NCBI RefSeq assembly: GCF_003688855.1
Contig: NZ_REFW01000003.1
Coordinates: 248,001 to 312,000, forward strand
Direction: 5' to 3'
Source of the DNA: Tessaracoccus antarcticus
Lineage (GTDB): Bacteria; Actinomycetota; Actinomycetes; Propionibacteriales; Propionibacteriaceae
Length of the DNA: 64,000 nucleotides
Both the position numbers and the translations under genes were made by a program. Positions 41,751-51,000 of the stretch are shown one piece after another. The notes under the pieces are model-generated. The model was not told the DNA's origin and did not search any database. It worked only from the letters and a program-made list of their open reading frames with translations. Numbering within the stretch: the first letter of the stretch is position 1; each line of letters starts with the position of its first letter.

Positions 41751-44351
41751 TTATCCGGCGGCAAGGTTCGACAACACCTCATCGAGGTCGTCCGGTTTGA
41801 CGAGCACTTCGCGCGCTTTCGACCCCTCAGAGGGTCCAACGATGCCGCGGCTCTCCATGATGTCCATGAGACGGCCGGCCTTCGCGAAGCCCACCCGCAG
41901 CTTGCGCTGCAGCATGGAGGTGGAGCCCAGCTGCAGCTCGACCACGAGGCGGGCTGCGTCCAGAACCAGCTCCAGGTCGTCGCCGATGTCGTCGATCACC
42001 TTCTTCTCCGCGACCACCACGGTGACATCCTCACGGTACGAGGGCTGCATCTGCTGCGACACGTGCGCCACGATGTCGCGGATCTCCGACTCGTTGACCC
42101 AGGCACCCTGCACGCGGACCGCCTTGCCGGTGCCGATGGGCAGGAACAGTGCGTCACCCTTGCCCACCAGCTTCTCGGCGCCGGGCTGGTCCAGGATGAC
42201 GCGGGAGTCGGTCATGGACGAGGTGGCGAACGACAGGCGCGACGGCACGTTGGCCTTGATGAGTCCCGTGACCACGTCGGTGGAGGGGCGTTGGGTGGCG
42301 AGCACCAGGTGGATGCCGGCGGCACGCGCCAGCTGCGTGATCCGCACCACCGACTCCTCGACGTCGCGCGGCGCCACCATCATGAGGTCGGCGAGCTCGT
42401 CCACCACCACCAGGAGATAGGGATACGGGCTCAGCACCCGCTCGGAACCCTCGGGCAGCTTCACCTGCCCGGCGCGCACGGCCTTGTTGAAGTCGTCGAC
42501 GTGGCGGAAGCCGAACGCGGCCAGGTCGTCGTAGCGCATGTCCATCTCGCGCACCACCCACGCCAGGGCCTCCGCGGCCTTCTTGGGGCTCGTGATGATG
42601 GGTGTGACGAGGTGCGGGATGCCCTCGTAGATGTTCAGCTCGACGCGTTTGGGGTCCACCAGCAGCATCCGCACCTCATCGGGCGTGGCGCGCACGATGA
42701 TCGAGGTGATGAGCGAGTTGATGAAGCTGGACTTGCCGGAGCCGGTGGCGCCAGCCACGAGCAGGTGCGGCATCTTGGCCATGTTGGCCACGACGAAGCC
42801 GCCTTCGACGTCCTTGCCGAGCCCGACCGTCAGCGGGTGGTGGTCATTGAGTGCCCGGTTGGAACGCAGCACGTCCCCGAGGCTCACCACCTCCTTGTCG
42901 GTGTTGGGGATCTCGATGCCGATGGCCGACTTGCCGGGGATGGGCGTCAGAATGCGGATCTCGTTGCTGCCCACGGCGTAGGCGATGTTGTCGGCGAGGC
43001 CCGTGACCTTGCTGACCTTGATGGCGGAGCCGAGCTCCACCTCGTAGCGCGTCACCGTCGGGCCACGCGAGTAGCCGGTGACGCGGGCGTCGATCTCGAA
43101 CTCGTTGAGCGTGTCGGCGAGCTGGCGCACCACCTTGTCGGAGGCCTCCGTGCGGCTCTTGGGCTTGGTGCCGGCCGCCAGCATGGCGTCGGAGGGCAGT
43201 TCGTAGACGATGTCGCCGGTGAGCTGCATCTGCTCACCGCGATGCGGCGCGCTCGAGTGGGCGGGCGGGGCCAGGGCTGCGGGTTCCTCCGCCTCCAGCC
43301 GGCGCCCGGCGGGTGCCTTGCGGGCCGGGGTGGACGGCTCGGGCGCATGCACCACCTCGGTCTCGTGCTCCCAGACGTCGCGTTGGTCCCCGGAATCCTC
43401 CACCAGGGGTGTGTCGTAGGGCACGTCCACGCCCAGTGTCAGTTTGTCCTGTCGCGGCGCAGGCTTCTCCACGAGAGTGCCCAGCGCGCGCCGGATCCCC
43501 TCGCCGATCTCCCGCAGGGGTCGCCCGACGACGAGCAGCACGCCACCGAGTGCCACGAGCACCAGCAGCGCGATGGCAGCCCAGTTGGGCACCAGTTGTG
43601 TCAGCAGGGTGGAGGACAACATCCCCAGGATGCCGCCGGCTGCGCGGAGAGCAGTCATGTCGTCGGCCTGCGGCAGGCCGTTGCCCACGTTGATGAGGCC
43701 CAACACGCCGAAGAGGATCAGGATCCAGCCCATCGAGGTGCGGGGGGCGACGTCGACCTCCCCCGGGTGACGCATCACGCGCCAGGCGCCGAACAGCAGG
43801 ACCGCCGGGACGGCCACCGACAGGGACCCGAACACCGTGGTGGTGGCGATGCCGATGGCCGATCCGATGGCGCCGGGCAGCGCAAACCACAGGCGCAGGG
43901 ACACGATCACGCCGAGCAGCAGCATGAACAGGGCGACGCCGTCGCGTCGCTGTTCCGGATCGACGTCGGCCTGACCTCCGCCGAAGCCGCGGGCCACATG
44001 TCCGATACCGCGGGCGATCCCGTTCCAGATCGTGGCCAGTCCGCGACCGAAGATCACGAGCGCTCCGGGACCCTGCCGGGGCGGTGGGGCCGGCGTGCGG
44101 GGCGGCGACTTTTTGGCCGCAGGCTTGCTGGCGGTGGCCGGCTTCCTGGCCGGCGTGGGCTTCTTCGCCGGCGTGGATTTCTTGGCCGCCGCAGGCTTCT
44201 TGGCCGGAGCGGGTTTCCTCGCCGAGGAGGCGGCACGACTCGATGCCCCCTGCTTGCTCGGGGGTTTCTTGGTGGTCGTGGAACTGACAGCCCCCGACGA
44301 GCGCGTCGAGGTACTGGAGTTCCGCGTTGGGGAAGTTCCGCGGGACGCCAT
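41751..44351 (-). CDS. ftsK: DNA translocase FtsK
   Basis: An 866-aa septal DNA pump for chromosome segregation. The N-terminus is a Lys/Ala/Pro-rich low-complexity stretch (about 25-85, repeated PAKK/PARK units). Four or five transmembrane segments follow, then a linker, the motor (Walker A GATGSGKSSFINSL; Walker B LLVVVDELADLMM) and a gamma winged-helix domain (QRKLRVGFAKAGRLMD). TAAGGT (44364-44359) lies 7 nt before the ATG, fitting a leaderless mRNA, though AAGGTG could also act as ribosome site. Confidence 0.97.
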   Translation of the reverse strand: MASRGTSPTRNSSTSTRSSGAVSSTTTKKPPSKQGASSRAASSARKPAPAKKPAAAKKSTPAKKPTPARKPATASKPAAKKSPPRTPAPPPRQGPGALVIFGRGLATIWNGIARGIGHVARGFGGGQADVDPEQRRDGVALFMLLLGVIVSLRLWFALPGAIGSAIGIATTTVFGSLSVAVPAVLLFGAWRVMRHPGEVDVAPRTSMGWILILFGVLGLINVGNGLPQADDMTALRAAGGILGMLSSTLLTQLVPNWAAIALLVLVALGGVLLVVGRPLREIGEGIRRALGTLVEKPAPRQDKLTLGVDVPYDTPLVEDSGDQRDVWEHETEVVHAPEPSTPARKAPAGRRLEAEEPAALAPPAHSSAPHRGEQMQLTGDIVYELPSDAMLAAGTKPKSRTEASDKVVRQLADTLNEFEIDARVTGYSRGPTVTRYEVELGSAIKVSKVTGLADNIAYAVGSNEIRILTPIPGKSAIGIEIPNTDKEVVSLGDVLRSNRALNDHHPLTVGLGKDVEGGFVVANMAKMPHLLVAGATGSGKSSFINSLITSIIVRATPDEVRMLLVDPKRVELNIYEGIPHLVTPIITSPKKAAEALAWVVREMDMRYDDLAAFGFRHVDDFNKAVRAGQVKLPEGSERVLSPYPYLLVVVDELADLMMVAPRDVEESVVRITQLARAAGIHLVLATQRPSTDVVTGLIKANVPSRLSFATSSMTDSRVILDQPGAEKLVGKGDALFLPIGTGKAVRVQGAWVNESEIRDIVAHVSQQMQPSYREDVTVVVAEKKVIDDIGDDLELVLDAARLVVELQLGSTSMLQRKLRVGFAKAGRLMDIMESRGIVGPSEGSKAREVLVKPDDLDEVLSNLAAG

Positions 44352-44413
44352 GCTTGGCACCTTAACCCACGCGGGCGGTGAACCCCCGGACCCCACACCG
44401 CCGAAACGACAGC

Positions 44414-45343
44414 TCAGCGGGCGAAATGGTCCCAGCCGGCGGCACCCTGCCAGGGCAGAGCGTTGACGGTGAGTCCTTCACCCTCCAGCACGGAGCCCAC
44501 GCGCAGCCACCCCTCCGGCAGCGCCACATCGGCCGGGAAGGTGGCCACGAGTGCGTGGTCCTCCCCGCCTGCCAGGATGAAGCCCCACGGCGATTTTCCG
44601 GTGGCGGCGCAGACCCGGGCGATGGCGTCGGTGACGGCAAAGGCGTCAGTCTCCAGGTCCACGGCGACGCGGGACGCCTCGGCCAGATGCCCCAGGTCAG
44701 CCAGCAGCCCGTCCGAGACGTCCATCATGGCGGTCGCACCGGCGGCAGCAGCCACGCGCCCCTGTCCGTAGGGGACCGTGGGGCACTGGTGCTCCACCAC
44801 CAACTCCTTCGGCGACCCGAATCCGCGCTGCAGCACCGTCAAACCTGCGGACGACCAGCCCAACCGGCCGCACACCGCCACCTGCTCACCAGGGGCCGCT
44901 CCTCCACGGGTCACCGGCGTACTCCCCCGGAATTCACCGATGGCGGTCACGCAGACGGTGATGCTCTCGGAGCGGGACAGATCACCGCCCACGAGCGACA
45001 CGCCGGATCTGGCGCACTCCTCGCGTACCCCTGCGGAGAACTGGTCGACCCACGTCTCCTCGAGCCCGATGGGCAGTGCCAGTGCCACCACGACGCTCAC
45101 CGGGACTGCGCCCATGGCCTCAACGTCGGAGACGTTGACGGCTATGGCCTTGCGTCCCAACTGGAAGGGCGTGGTCCAGTTGCGGCGGAAGTGGACACCC
45201 TCCACGAGCATGTCGGTGGTGACGGCCGCGTCCCCGTCGAGCCGCAGGACGGCGGCGTCGTCGCCGGGCCCGAGAATCGTGGTCGGGGACTGCTCCAGGT
45301 CCGCGGTGATCCGGCGAATCATGTCGAACTCCCCGCCGGCCAT
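44414..45343 (-). CDS. thiL: Thiamine-monophosphate kinase
   Basis: A 309-aa AIR-synthase-fold kinase that makes thiamine diphosphate from TMP. LGPGDDAAVLRLDG, TTDMLVEGVHFRR and NVSDVEAMGAVPV are ThiL signatures, and MDVSDGLLADLGHLA follows. The ATG shares one base with the ddl stop (TGATG). Many Actinobacteria also have ddl and thiL together. Confidence 0.95.
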   Translation of the reverse strand: MAGGEFDMIRRITADLEQSPTTILGPGDDAAVLRLDGDAAVTTDMLVEGVHFRRNWTTPFQLGRKAIAVNVSDVEAMGAVPVSVVVALALPIGLEETWVDQFSAGVREECARSGVSLVGGDLSRSESITVCVTAIGEFRGSTPVTRGGAAPGEQVAVCGRLGWSSAGLTVLQRGFGSPKELVVEHQCPTVPYGQGRVAAAAGATAMMDVSDGLLADLGHLAEASRVAVDLETDAFAVTDAIARVCAATGKSPWGFILAGGEDHALVATFPADVALPEGWLRVGSVLEGEGLTVNALPWQGAAGWDHFAR

Positions 45344-46476
45344 CAGCGCAGCCCCACCGGCCGCAGCAGCGCCAGTTCGATGAGGCGGCCGACGAGGTCG
45401 GGGTACGTCATGCCGCTGTGCTGCACCAGCTTCGGGTACATGGAGATCTCCGTGAACCCCGGCATGGTGTTGATCTCGTTGATCCACACCCCACCGTCGG
45501 CAGCGGCGAAGACGTCGACGCGTGCCAGACCCTCTGCCCCGACCGCGTTGAAGGCCCGCTTCGCGACGATCTGGATCTCACGGGAGAGCTCGTGGCTGAT
45601 GTCGGCGGGAATGTCGAGGGCCGCCTGGTCATCGGCGATGTACTTCGCCTCGAAGTCGTAGAACCCGTCCTTGGCGAGCACCCTGACCTCCCCGACGACC
45701 GAGGCGTCGCAGCCGCCGTCCACCTGAGGATTCGCCAGAACGGCGCACTCCAGCTCCCGGGCCCCCACGAAGCCCTGCTCAATGATGACTTTCGGGTCAT
45801 GGGCCTGTGCGGCGGCGATGGCGGCGGGCAGCTGGGCGGGATCGGTGACCCGGGTGATGCCCAGCGAGGAGCCACCGCGGGACGGCTTCACGAACACGGG
45901 GTACTGCAGTGCGGAAACCTCCGCCAGCACCCGGTCGGGATGGTCGAGCCACTGCTGGGCTGTGGCGACGACGTAGGGCCAGACGGGCAGTCCGGCCGCT
46001 TCGAAGGCCACCTTCATGTGGTGCTTGTCCATACCGATGGCGCTGGCGGCCACCCCGGAGCCCACGTAGCGGATGCCCATCATCTCGAAGAGGCCCTGAA
46101 TGGTGCCGTCCTCGCCGTACGGGCCGTGGAGGAGCGCGAAGGCGACATCCACGCCGCGGATGTCCAACAACTCAGCGCCGTTGCGGGAGGCCACCTCACA
46201 GCCGGAGGCGCCCACCATCCACACGGCGTCATACTCCCCGCCGGCGACTTCCGGCACCCGGCCGTTGATGACGCTGTAGTCCGCGACGACATCCAGTGGA
46301 ACCTGGGTCCACCTGCCCTCACGCGTGATACCCACGGCGACGACGTCGAAGCGTTCCTGGTCGACTGCCTTCAGCACGCTGGCGGCGGTGAGACAGGACA
46401 CGCCATGCTCGGGAGACTGGCCACCGAAGATGAGTGCGACCCTGATCCGGGCCTGCTCGGCCGTCGTTTCTTCCAC
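45343..46476 (-). CDS. ddl: D-alanine-D-alanine ligase
   Basis: A 377-aa ATP-grasp ligase of peptidoglycan synthesis. FGGQSPEHGVSCLTAAS is the N-terminal motif, LLHGPYGEDGTIQGLFEMM follows, and WINEINTMPGFTEISMYP is the C-terminal metal/ATP site. GTG 46476 is preceded by AAGGGGA. It overlaps thiL and lies 63 bp from plsC. The gpsA and DUF3515 genes often found here in other actinomycetes are missing. Confidence 0.96.
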   Translation of the reverse strand: MEETTAEQARIRVALIFGGQSPEHGVSCLTAASVLKAVDQERFDVVAVGITREGRWTQVPLDVVADYSVINGRVPEVAGGEYDAVWMVGASGCEVASRNGAELLDIRGVDVAFALLHGPYGEDGTIQGLFEMMGIRYVGSGVAASAIGMDKHHMKVAFEAAGLPVWPYVVATAQQWLDHPDRVLAEVSALQYPVFVKPSRGGSSLGITRVTDPAQLPAAIAAAQAHDPKVIIEQGFVGARELECAVLANPQVDGGCDASVVGEVRVLAKDGFYDFEAKYIADDQAALDIPADISHELSREIQIVAKRAFNAVGAEGLARVDVFAAADGGVWINEINTMPGFTEISMYPKLVQHSGMTYPDLVGRLIELALLRPVGLR

Positions 46477-46539
46477 TGATTCGTCCCCTTGGCCTGCCGT
46501 ACTGATGATCGACGTCAGCCTACTGTCAGGCCCCCACAA

Positions 46540-47337
46540 TCAACGCTTCTGGGGCACCCGGGCGCCGACGCGCATGTCCCACCGGCCGCGGGGCGCCTGC
46601 TCGTCCCTCAACTGCTCGACGAGCGCCGCGACGGCGTCCATGATGGCCACCGTGGCGAGTTCCAGCGTCTCCGGTGACGGGTCCTGACCCTCGCGGCGGA
46701 ACCTGTCGAGGTCCACCGGCTCCCCCGCCAGCACGTGAACGGGCCGTCGACGCAGGCTGAAGAGCTTGCCCCACTGGATCGTGGGTCCGCCCAGCACCTC
46801 CTCGGCACCGATCTGACCGACGGGGACCACCGGCACACCGGTGCTGAGCGCCAGCATGGCCGCGCCGCGCCGGCCGGACATGGGCCAACCGTCCGGGTCC
46901 TTCGTGATGGTGCCCTCGGGGTACATGGCCACCATCTGCCCGTCCTGGAGTGCCTTCTTCGCGAACACCAGCGACTGCTTGGCGTCCTTGGTATTGCGCA
47001 GGACGGGGATCTGGCCGCACTGGTGCGCCACCCATCCCAGGACGGGTGCGCTGAAAATCTCCGACTTCCCGAGGAAGCGTGGCCACCGGCCAGACCAGAT
47101 GAGGAACTCCCCCAGCACCAGAACGTCGTAGTTGCTGATGTGGTTGGCCACCACGAGGACGCCGCCGTCAGGGGGGATCAGGTCCTGCCGCGACCAGTGA
47201 CGCCTGGTGAGCAGTGGCGCCACGAGGCGCACGGCGCGAACGAGTGCGCGGTACACCCAGGGCGCCTTCTCGGTGTTGACCTTGCGCAGCGGCAGCCGCC
47301 ATGGCTTGTCGGCGTCGGGCCGGCTCATCTCGTGCAT
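46540..47337 (-). CDS. plsC: 1-acyl-sn-glycerol-3-phosphate acyltransferase
   Basis: A 265-aa PlsC-type acyltransferase of phospholipid synthesis. Motif I is NHISNYD (H-x4-D), and motif III is YPEGTITKDP. TAGGCT (47349-47344) lies 6 nt before the ATG at 47337, so the mRNA is probably leaderless and starts a plsC-ddl-thiL unit. Confidence 0.92.
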   Translation of the reverse strand: MHEMSRPDADKPWRLPLRKVNTEKAPWVYRALVRAVRLVAPLLTRRHWSRQDLIPPDGGVLVVANHISNYDVLVLGEFLIWSGRWPRFLGKSEIFSAPVLGWVAHQCGQIPVLRNTKDAKQSLVFAKKALQDGQMVAMYPEGTITKDPDGWPMSGRRGAAMLALSTGVPVVPVGQIGAEEVLGGPTIQWGKLFSLRRRPVHVLAGEPVDLDRFRREGQDPSPETLELATVAIMDAVAALVEQLRDEQAPRGRWDMRVGARVPQKR

Positions 47338-47354
47338 GGCGACAGCCTAGAGGG

Positions 47355-48305
47355 TCACACCCCACTGCCCGCCGCAGCCCCCAGCTCCTTCGTGGGCGTG
47401 CCGTCGACGGAGGTGGCGCGACGCCCCCACCACGCGACCAGGGCTACGGCCATGCCCGGCAGGCACGAGATCGTGGCCAGGAGACCGTAGGCAGTCGACG
47501 TGGCGACGGCGTGGTCGGACGTCACTGCGAGCGTCGATGCCAACGCTGCGACGCTCAGCTCACGCACGCCCCACCCCCCGACGCCCAGGGGAATGCTCAT
47601 CGAGGCCAGGCCCACGACTGCCAGCGCCGGCACGATGGGTCCGCCGAGGGCCGCCGTCGCCACCAGGTACAGCGCTATCAACGATCCGACGCCCACCACC
47701 GAGGACGCCCAGACCAGAGCCGATCTGCCGGGCCCCAGCCCACGCATGCACCAGAGCGACGTGACCAGACAGGCCAGCGCGACCATGGCCGCCGCACCCG
47801 CCAGCGGCACCGATTGCGGCGGGAGCGTCAGGGCGGCTGCAGTGAAGAGCACGGTGGTTGCCGAGAGTCGTTCGGCACCCAGTGCGACCAGGGGGGATCT
47901 CCAGGGCCGGATCCCGCGGTTGCGGTACACCGCGACGCGCGCCGCGTCGCCGGCCAGCCCCCCGGGGAGCACCATGTTCCCGAAACTGGAGGCGTAGCAG
48001 TCGGCCAGGGCCCGCCGGAAGGTCAGTGCGATGCCACGGTGACGGCCAAGGGTCCGCCATCGCAGCGCTTGCGCCGCTGTGGCGGACAGCCCGAGCAGCA
48101 GCGCCGCCCCGATCGTCGTGGGTGTCAGGGCACCCCATCCCGCCAGCAGTGCCTGCGACCCGACCAGCGCTGCCACGGCGGCCACGAGGAAACAGCTGAT
48201 GGCGAGCATGACGAGGCGCCGCACCCAGCCATGATCACGCCCTGCATGAATCCACCCGGCAACGGCGCGCGGGAAGCGGCTCCATCGCTGGTGGGACAAG
48301 GGCAC
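47355..48305 (-). CDS. LPG-synthase-TM-like (UPF0104) integral membrane protein
   Basis: About 316 aa with seven or more hydrophobic segments. CYASSFGNMVLPGGLAGDAARV and a SIPLGVGGWGVREL loop are the flippase-like motifs shared with the membrane half of MprF. No catalytic synthase domain is attached, so it may flip or export a lipid. GTG 48305 is the best start in frame but its GGAGA is too close. A -10 TACGCT upstream predicts an mRNA starting at a six-codon ORF (48333-48313) in another frame. Confidence 0.75.
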   Translation of the reverse strand: MPLSHQRWSRFPRAVAGWIHAGRDHGWVRRLVMLAISCFLVAAVAALVGSQALLAGWGALTPTTIGAALLLGLSATAAQALRWRTLGRHRGIALTFRRALADCYASSFGNMVLPGGLAGDAARVAVYRNRGIRPWRSPLVALGAERLSATTVLFTAAALTLPPQSVPLAGAAAMVALACLVTSLWCMRGLGPGRSALVWASSVVGVGSLIALYLVATAALGGPIVPALAVVGLASMSIPLGVGGWGVRELSVAALASTLAVTSDHAVATSTAYGLLATISCLPGMAVALVAWWGRRATSVDGTPTKELGAAAGSGV

Positions 48306-48396
48306 TCTCCGATCACGTCGTGTGCACGGCCATGTTCCCAGCGTAGCGACGGGTAGGGCTGGGGTCGCCGAGACAGGTCGCAGGGTAGCGATGGGC

Positions 48397-49065
48397 TCAA
48401 CTGCTGCGTCCTGGCGCCGACGACACGTTGGGCGGCACGAGTGGGTCGTCCAGGGACTTCCCGGAGCGCCGGAGCATGATGCTGTAGGCAGCGAAAGCCA
48501 CGAGCGACGTGATACCGGCACCCAGCACCCACGCGGCAGGCGCCGAGCCGACTACGACGCCGTCGAAAGGCAACCCGACTGCCACCAGTGCGGCGATGAC
48601 CACTGCGAATCCCACGGCGGCGAGCACCATGTGATCCATCACAAACCTCAGGAGGCGGTCACCGAAGACGAAGACCAGGACCATGGCGACCACAGACGCG
48701 AGTGCGCTGACGAGCGACGCGAGATTGATCTGCGCCTCCTCTCCCAGCACCATCGCCATCCCACCCTCGAGGATGAACCACGCGCCCCCGACGACCAACA
48801 GCAGTTGCACCCAGGTCCTCGCCAACTGGCGGCCGGTCCAGCGAGACTCATCCGGTAGTTGCAGCGCCTTGGCATAGTCAACGGCCGGCCCGAACGCGTC
48901 CATGGCGCTCTGGCCGCTTTCGCTGCAGTGCGCCTCAACCTCCAGCAGTGCATCGGCGATGGTGGGGCCACCCGCCCCCTGCAGTCGCAGTTCCACCACG
49001 AAGGCGTCGCGCCAGTTCGCCTCGACACTGGGCGCGAGGACGTCAAGATCATCAGCTTTGCTCAT
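48397..49065 (-). CDS. HAAS-type membrane protein, PadR partner
   Basis: A 222-aa protein. The N-terminal 75 residues are a soluble helical domain (WRDAFVVELRLQGAGGPTIADALLEVEAHC) like the HAAS signalling domain that accompanies PadR regulators. Four hydrophobic segments follow, then a polar tail. It overlaps the PadR stop by 4 bp (ATGA), so the two act together. The ligand and output are unknown. Confidence 0.7.
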   Translation of the reverse strand: MSKADDLDVLAPSVEANWRDAFVVELRLQGAGGPTIADALLEVEAHCSESGQSAMDAFGPAVDYAKALQLPDESRWTGRQLARTWVQLLLVVGGAWFILEGGMAMVLGEEAQINLASLVSALASVVAMVLVFVFGDRLLRFVMDHMVLAAVGFAVVIAALVAVGLPFDGVVVGSAPAAWVLGAGITSLVAFAAYSIMLRRSGKSLDDPLVPPNVSSAPGRSS

Positions 49066-49418
49066 AGGGTGCTTCCTTTCGCTGCGTCAGGCGCGAGCGC
49101 CTGACCCGTCATGGTGGCGAATCGTCGCCAATTCTCTGATTGCTCTGCCAATTCCACGGCTCCACCCTCGGTGAGCGCGTAGACCTTGCGGCCGGGGCCG
49201 CCCTCCCCCGCCATCCATTCAGCGGTGAGGAACCCGTCGCGCTGGAGTCGGTTGAGGATGGGGTAGAGGGTTCCGCCCCCCACTGTCCCGAGCCCCATTT
49301 CCTCGAGCCGGGTCGCGATCGCATAGCCATGGGCAGCCTCGCGTTCCACGGCCCGCAGGACGCAGAGCGGCAGAGGTCCGCGAAGCCACTGCGGTGGCCA
49401 GGAATCTGTTGTCTCCAT
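49062..49418 (-). CDS. PadR-family transcriptional regulator
   Basis: A 118-aa protein. The winged helix is complete: HGYAIATRLEEMGLGTVGGGTLYPILNRLQRDGFL (in parts), followed by GRKVYALTEGG. TACCGT (49430-49425) lies 6 nt before the ATG and no ribosome site exists, so the mRNA is likely leaderless. A 33-bp palindrome covers the upstream promoter region and is the obvious autoregulatory operator. Confidence 0.92.
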   Translation of the reverse strand: METTDSWPPQWLRGPLPLCVLRAVEREAAHGYAIATRLEEMGLGTVGGGTLYPILNRLQRDGFLTAEWMAGEGGPGRKVYALTEGGAVELAEQSENWRRFATMTGQALAPDAAKGSTL

Positions 49419-49431
49419 GAGGAAACGGTAA

Positions 49432-49464
49432 CGCACACTAGGTTGCAATGCAATCTAGTGTGCG
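49432..49464. promoter_or_regulatory. 33-bp near-perfect palindrome, PadR operator
   Basis: Centred at 49448. Outer arms CGCACACTAG / CTAGTGTGCG are perfect, the inner core TTGCA-A-TGCAA is also symmetric, and only one pair (442/454) fails. It starts just upstream of the PadR -10 element and would occlude the promoter. Confidence 0.8.
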
Positions 49465-49530
49465 ACGCAATTCCGATGGCAGGTGCGGAGATACGCTGGA
49501 AGCGTCTGCGCCGTCGAAAGGGTGATTGAC

Positions 49531-49878
49531 ATGACAGAGGACCAGTACGAGGACAGCACGCTGTCCGTGAACGCGGACACGTTGACGATCCGGGGCTACT
49601 ACTTCCCCTGGTTCGGCGCCAAACGCGTACCGTTGTCCAGCATCCGCATCGTGACGAGGCTCCCGCTCACCACCTGGGGTGGTCGTTGGCGGATCTGGGG
49701 ATCGACGACGCTCCAGTACTGGGCGAACCTCGACGTCCGTCGTACCCGCAAGGACACCGCCTTCACCGTGGACATCGGTGCCTCGATCATGCCGTTCATC
49801 ACCCCTGAGCGTCCCGACCAGTTCGAACGCGTCCTTCGAGCCGCCGTGCCAGCAGTTCCTTTCGTCGTGAAGTCCTAG
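49531..49878 (+). CDS. Small PH-like protein of unknown function
   Basis: A 115-aa soluble protein of mainly beta character (TIRGYYFPWFGAKRVPLSSI, then FTVDIGASIMPFITPERPDQF) resembling bacterial PH-like domains that end in a helix. AAAGGGTG precedes the ATG at 49531. Its last 80 bp overlap the convergent CPBP gene. The function is unknown. Confidence 0.6.
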   Translation: MTEDQYEDSTLSVNADTLTIRGYYFPWFGAKRVPLSSIRIVTRLPLTTWGGRWRIWGSTTLQYWANLDVRRTRKDTAFTVDIGASIMPFITPERPDQFERVLRAAVPAVPFVVKS

Positions 49879-50851
49879 CCGCTGTCGCCGGTGTGATCCC
49901 GGCCGGATCGGTGGTCAACGGCGCAGTTCGCTGGATGCAACAGCCCGTGGACAGTCGCACGACCACGACCGTGAAGGACAGTGTCAGGAGCAGGGAGATC
50001 ACCAGGGATCCCGCGCCGAACTCCGTGGCGTTGATGTCCATGAGACCCACAGCAGCCAGTGCGAATCCGCTCACGTTGCCGACGACGTGCAGTGCCACAG
50101 CGGCTTCCAGTCCGCCGGTGCGCCAGGTGAGCCAGCCGGCGGCAATGGCAAACGCGGCGACGTCGGTCATCCCGAGCAGCCCGTAGTCATGCCCGAGGAC
50201 GAACAGGGGGACGGGAAGCAGGATGGCAAACGCGGGATGGCGCAGCCAGCCTCCGATCGTCTGCATGAGGTAGCCGCGGAAGACGTACTCCTCTGCGGCG
50301 GCTTGTAGCGGCACGAGAGCCAGTGTGAGCACGACGGCGACCGCCGCTCGCGGCATGTCCAACGTGGGGGCAAGGGATTGGCCCTGGGCCACGGCCACCA
50401 GGAACTGGGTGACGTAGGCCACCGCGTAGATCGTGATCGCGGCGAGGCCACACAGCGCCAACCATCGCAGGCGAATCCGTCCGACCACCGAGGACAACAG
50501 CCCCACTGGCCCGGCACCCACCATTCTGGTGGCCAGTAGCAGTGCGGGCAGCAACAAGATGAGCATCCCCATGGCGAAGGCGAACATGAAGGGGTCGCTG
50601 AGATCCATGACGTCCGCCTCCCGCAGGAACGTGTCCATCACGCGCTCCACCCCCGGGAACACGATGCCCGCGATCGCGAGAAGCACCATCGCGAGAAGAA
50701 ACGCCGCGGCGTAGATCGTCGCGGCGACGGCGGCCACCAGGATGGGCCTCCACCATCGGTGGTTGCTGAGAACCCGGGTCACTCGGTGGAACTCCACTCC
50801 GCCAAGACCCTCCGGATCAGCTCCCGCCATCGTGGTCGGAGGTTTCGTCAT
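49799..50851 (-). CDS. CPBP-family intramembrane glutamic protease
   Basis: About 350 aa with eight or so hydrophobic segments. The CPBP (Abi) motif is QAAAEEYVFRGYL (EExxxR), followed by FVLGHDYG and VALHVVGNVSG, the His motifs. Substrates are unknown; relatives act in prenyl-protein processing, bacteriocin self-immunity or signalling. ATG 50851 has AAGAAG upstream; ATG 50869 is another choice. The C-terminal 55 residues are polar and run antisense into the neighbouring gene. Confidence 0.85.
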   Translation of the reverse strand: MTKPPTTMAGADPEGLGGVEFHRVTRVLSNHRWWRPILVAAVAATIYAAAFLLAMVLLAIAGIVFPGVERVMDTFLREADVMDLSDPFMFAFAMGMLILLLPALLLATRMVGAGPVGLLSSVVGRIRLRWLALCGLAAITIYAVAYVTQFLVAVAQGQSLAPTLDMPRAAVAVVLTLALVPLQAAAEEYVFRGYLMQTIGGWLRHPAFAILLPVPLFVLGHDYGLLGMTDVAAFAIAAGWLTWRTGGLEAAVALHVVGNVSGFALAAVGLMDINATEFGAGSLVISLLLTLSFTVVVVRLSTGCCIQRTAPLTTDPAGITPATAARTSRRKELLARRLEGRVRTGRDAQG

Positions 50852-50987
50852 GCTTCTTGTGATCGTCATGTCATGACTCTGGCGCGCCGCACCCCGTATC
50901 CACATCGCCGCTGGGCGCCCTGATCACGGACCAGAAGGATGACCCCGGGTCGTCCCCAGGGAGGATCCGCGCCGCCGATCACCGCAC

Positions 50988-50993
50988 TACGAT
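50988..50993 (+). promoter_or_regulatory. -10 element of a leaderless mRNA (histidine kinase)
   Basis: TACGAT ends 7 nt before the ATG at 51001; no ribosome site is present. Confidence 0.55.
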
Positions 50994-51000
50994 CGACGAC

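Noticed and set aside
40830-44381. 1183-codon plus-strand open frame
   Set aside because: Antisense to ftsK and rimO, both certain; it reflects high GC. The translation is His/Gly/Arg-rich with no domain.
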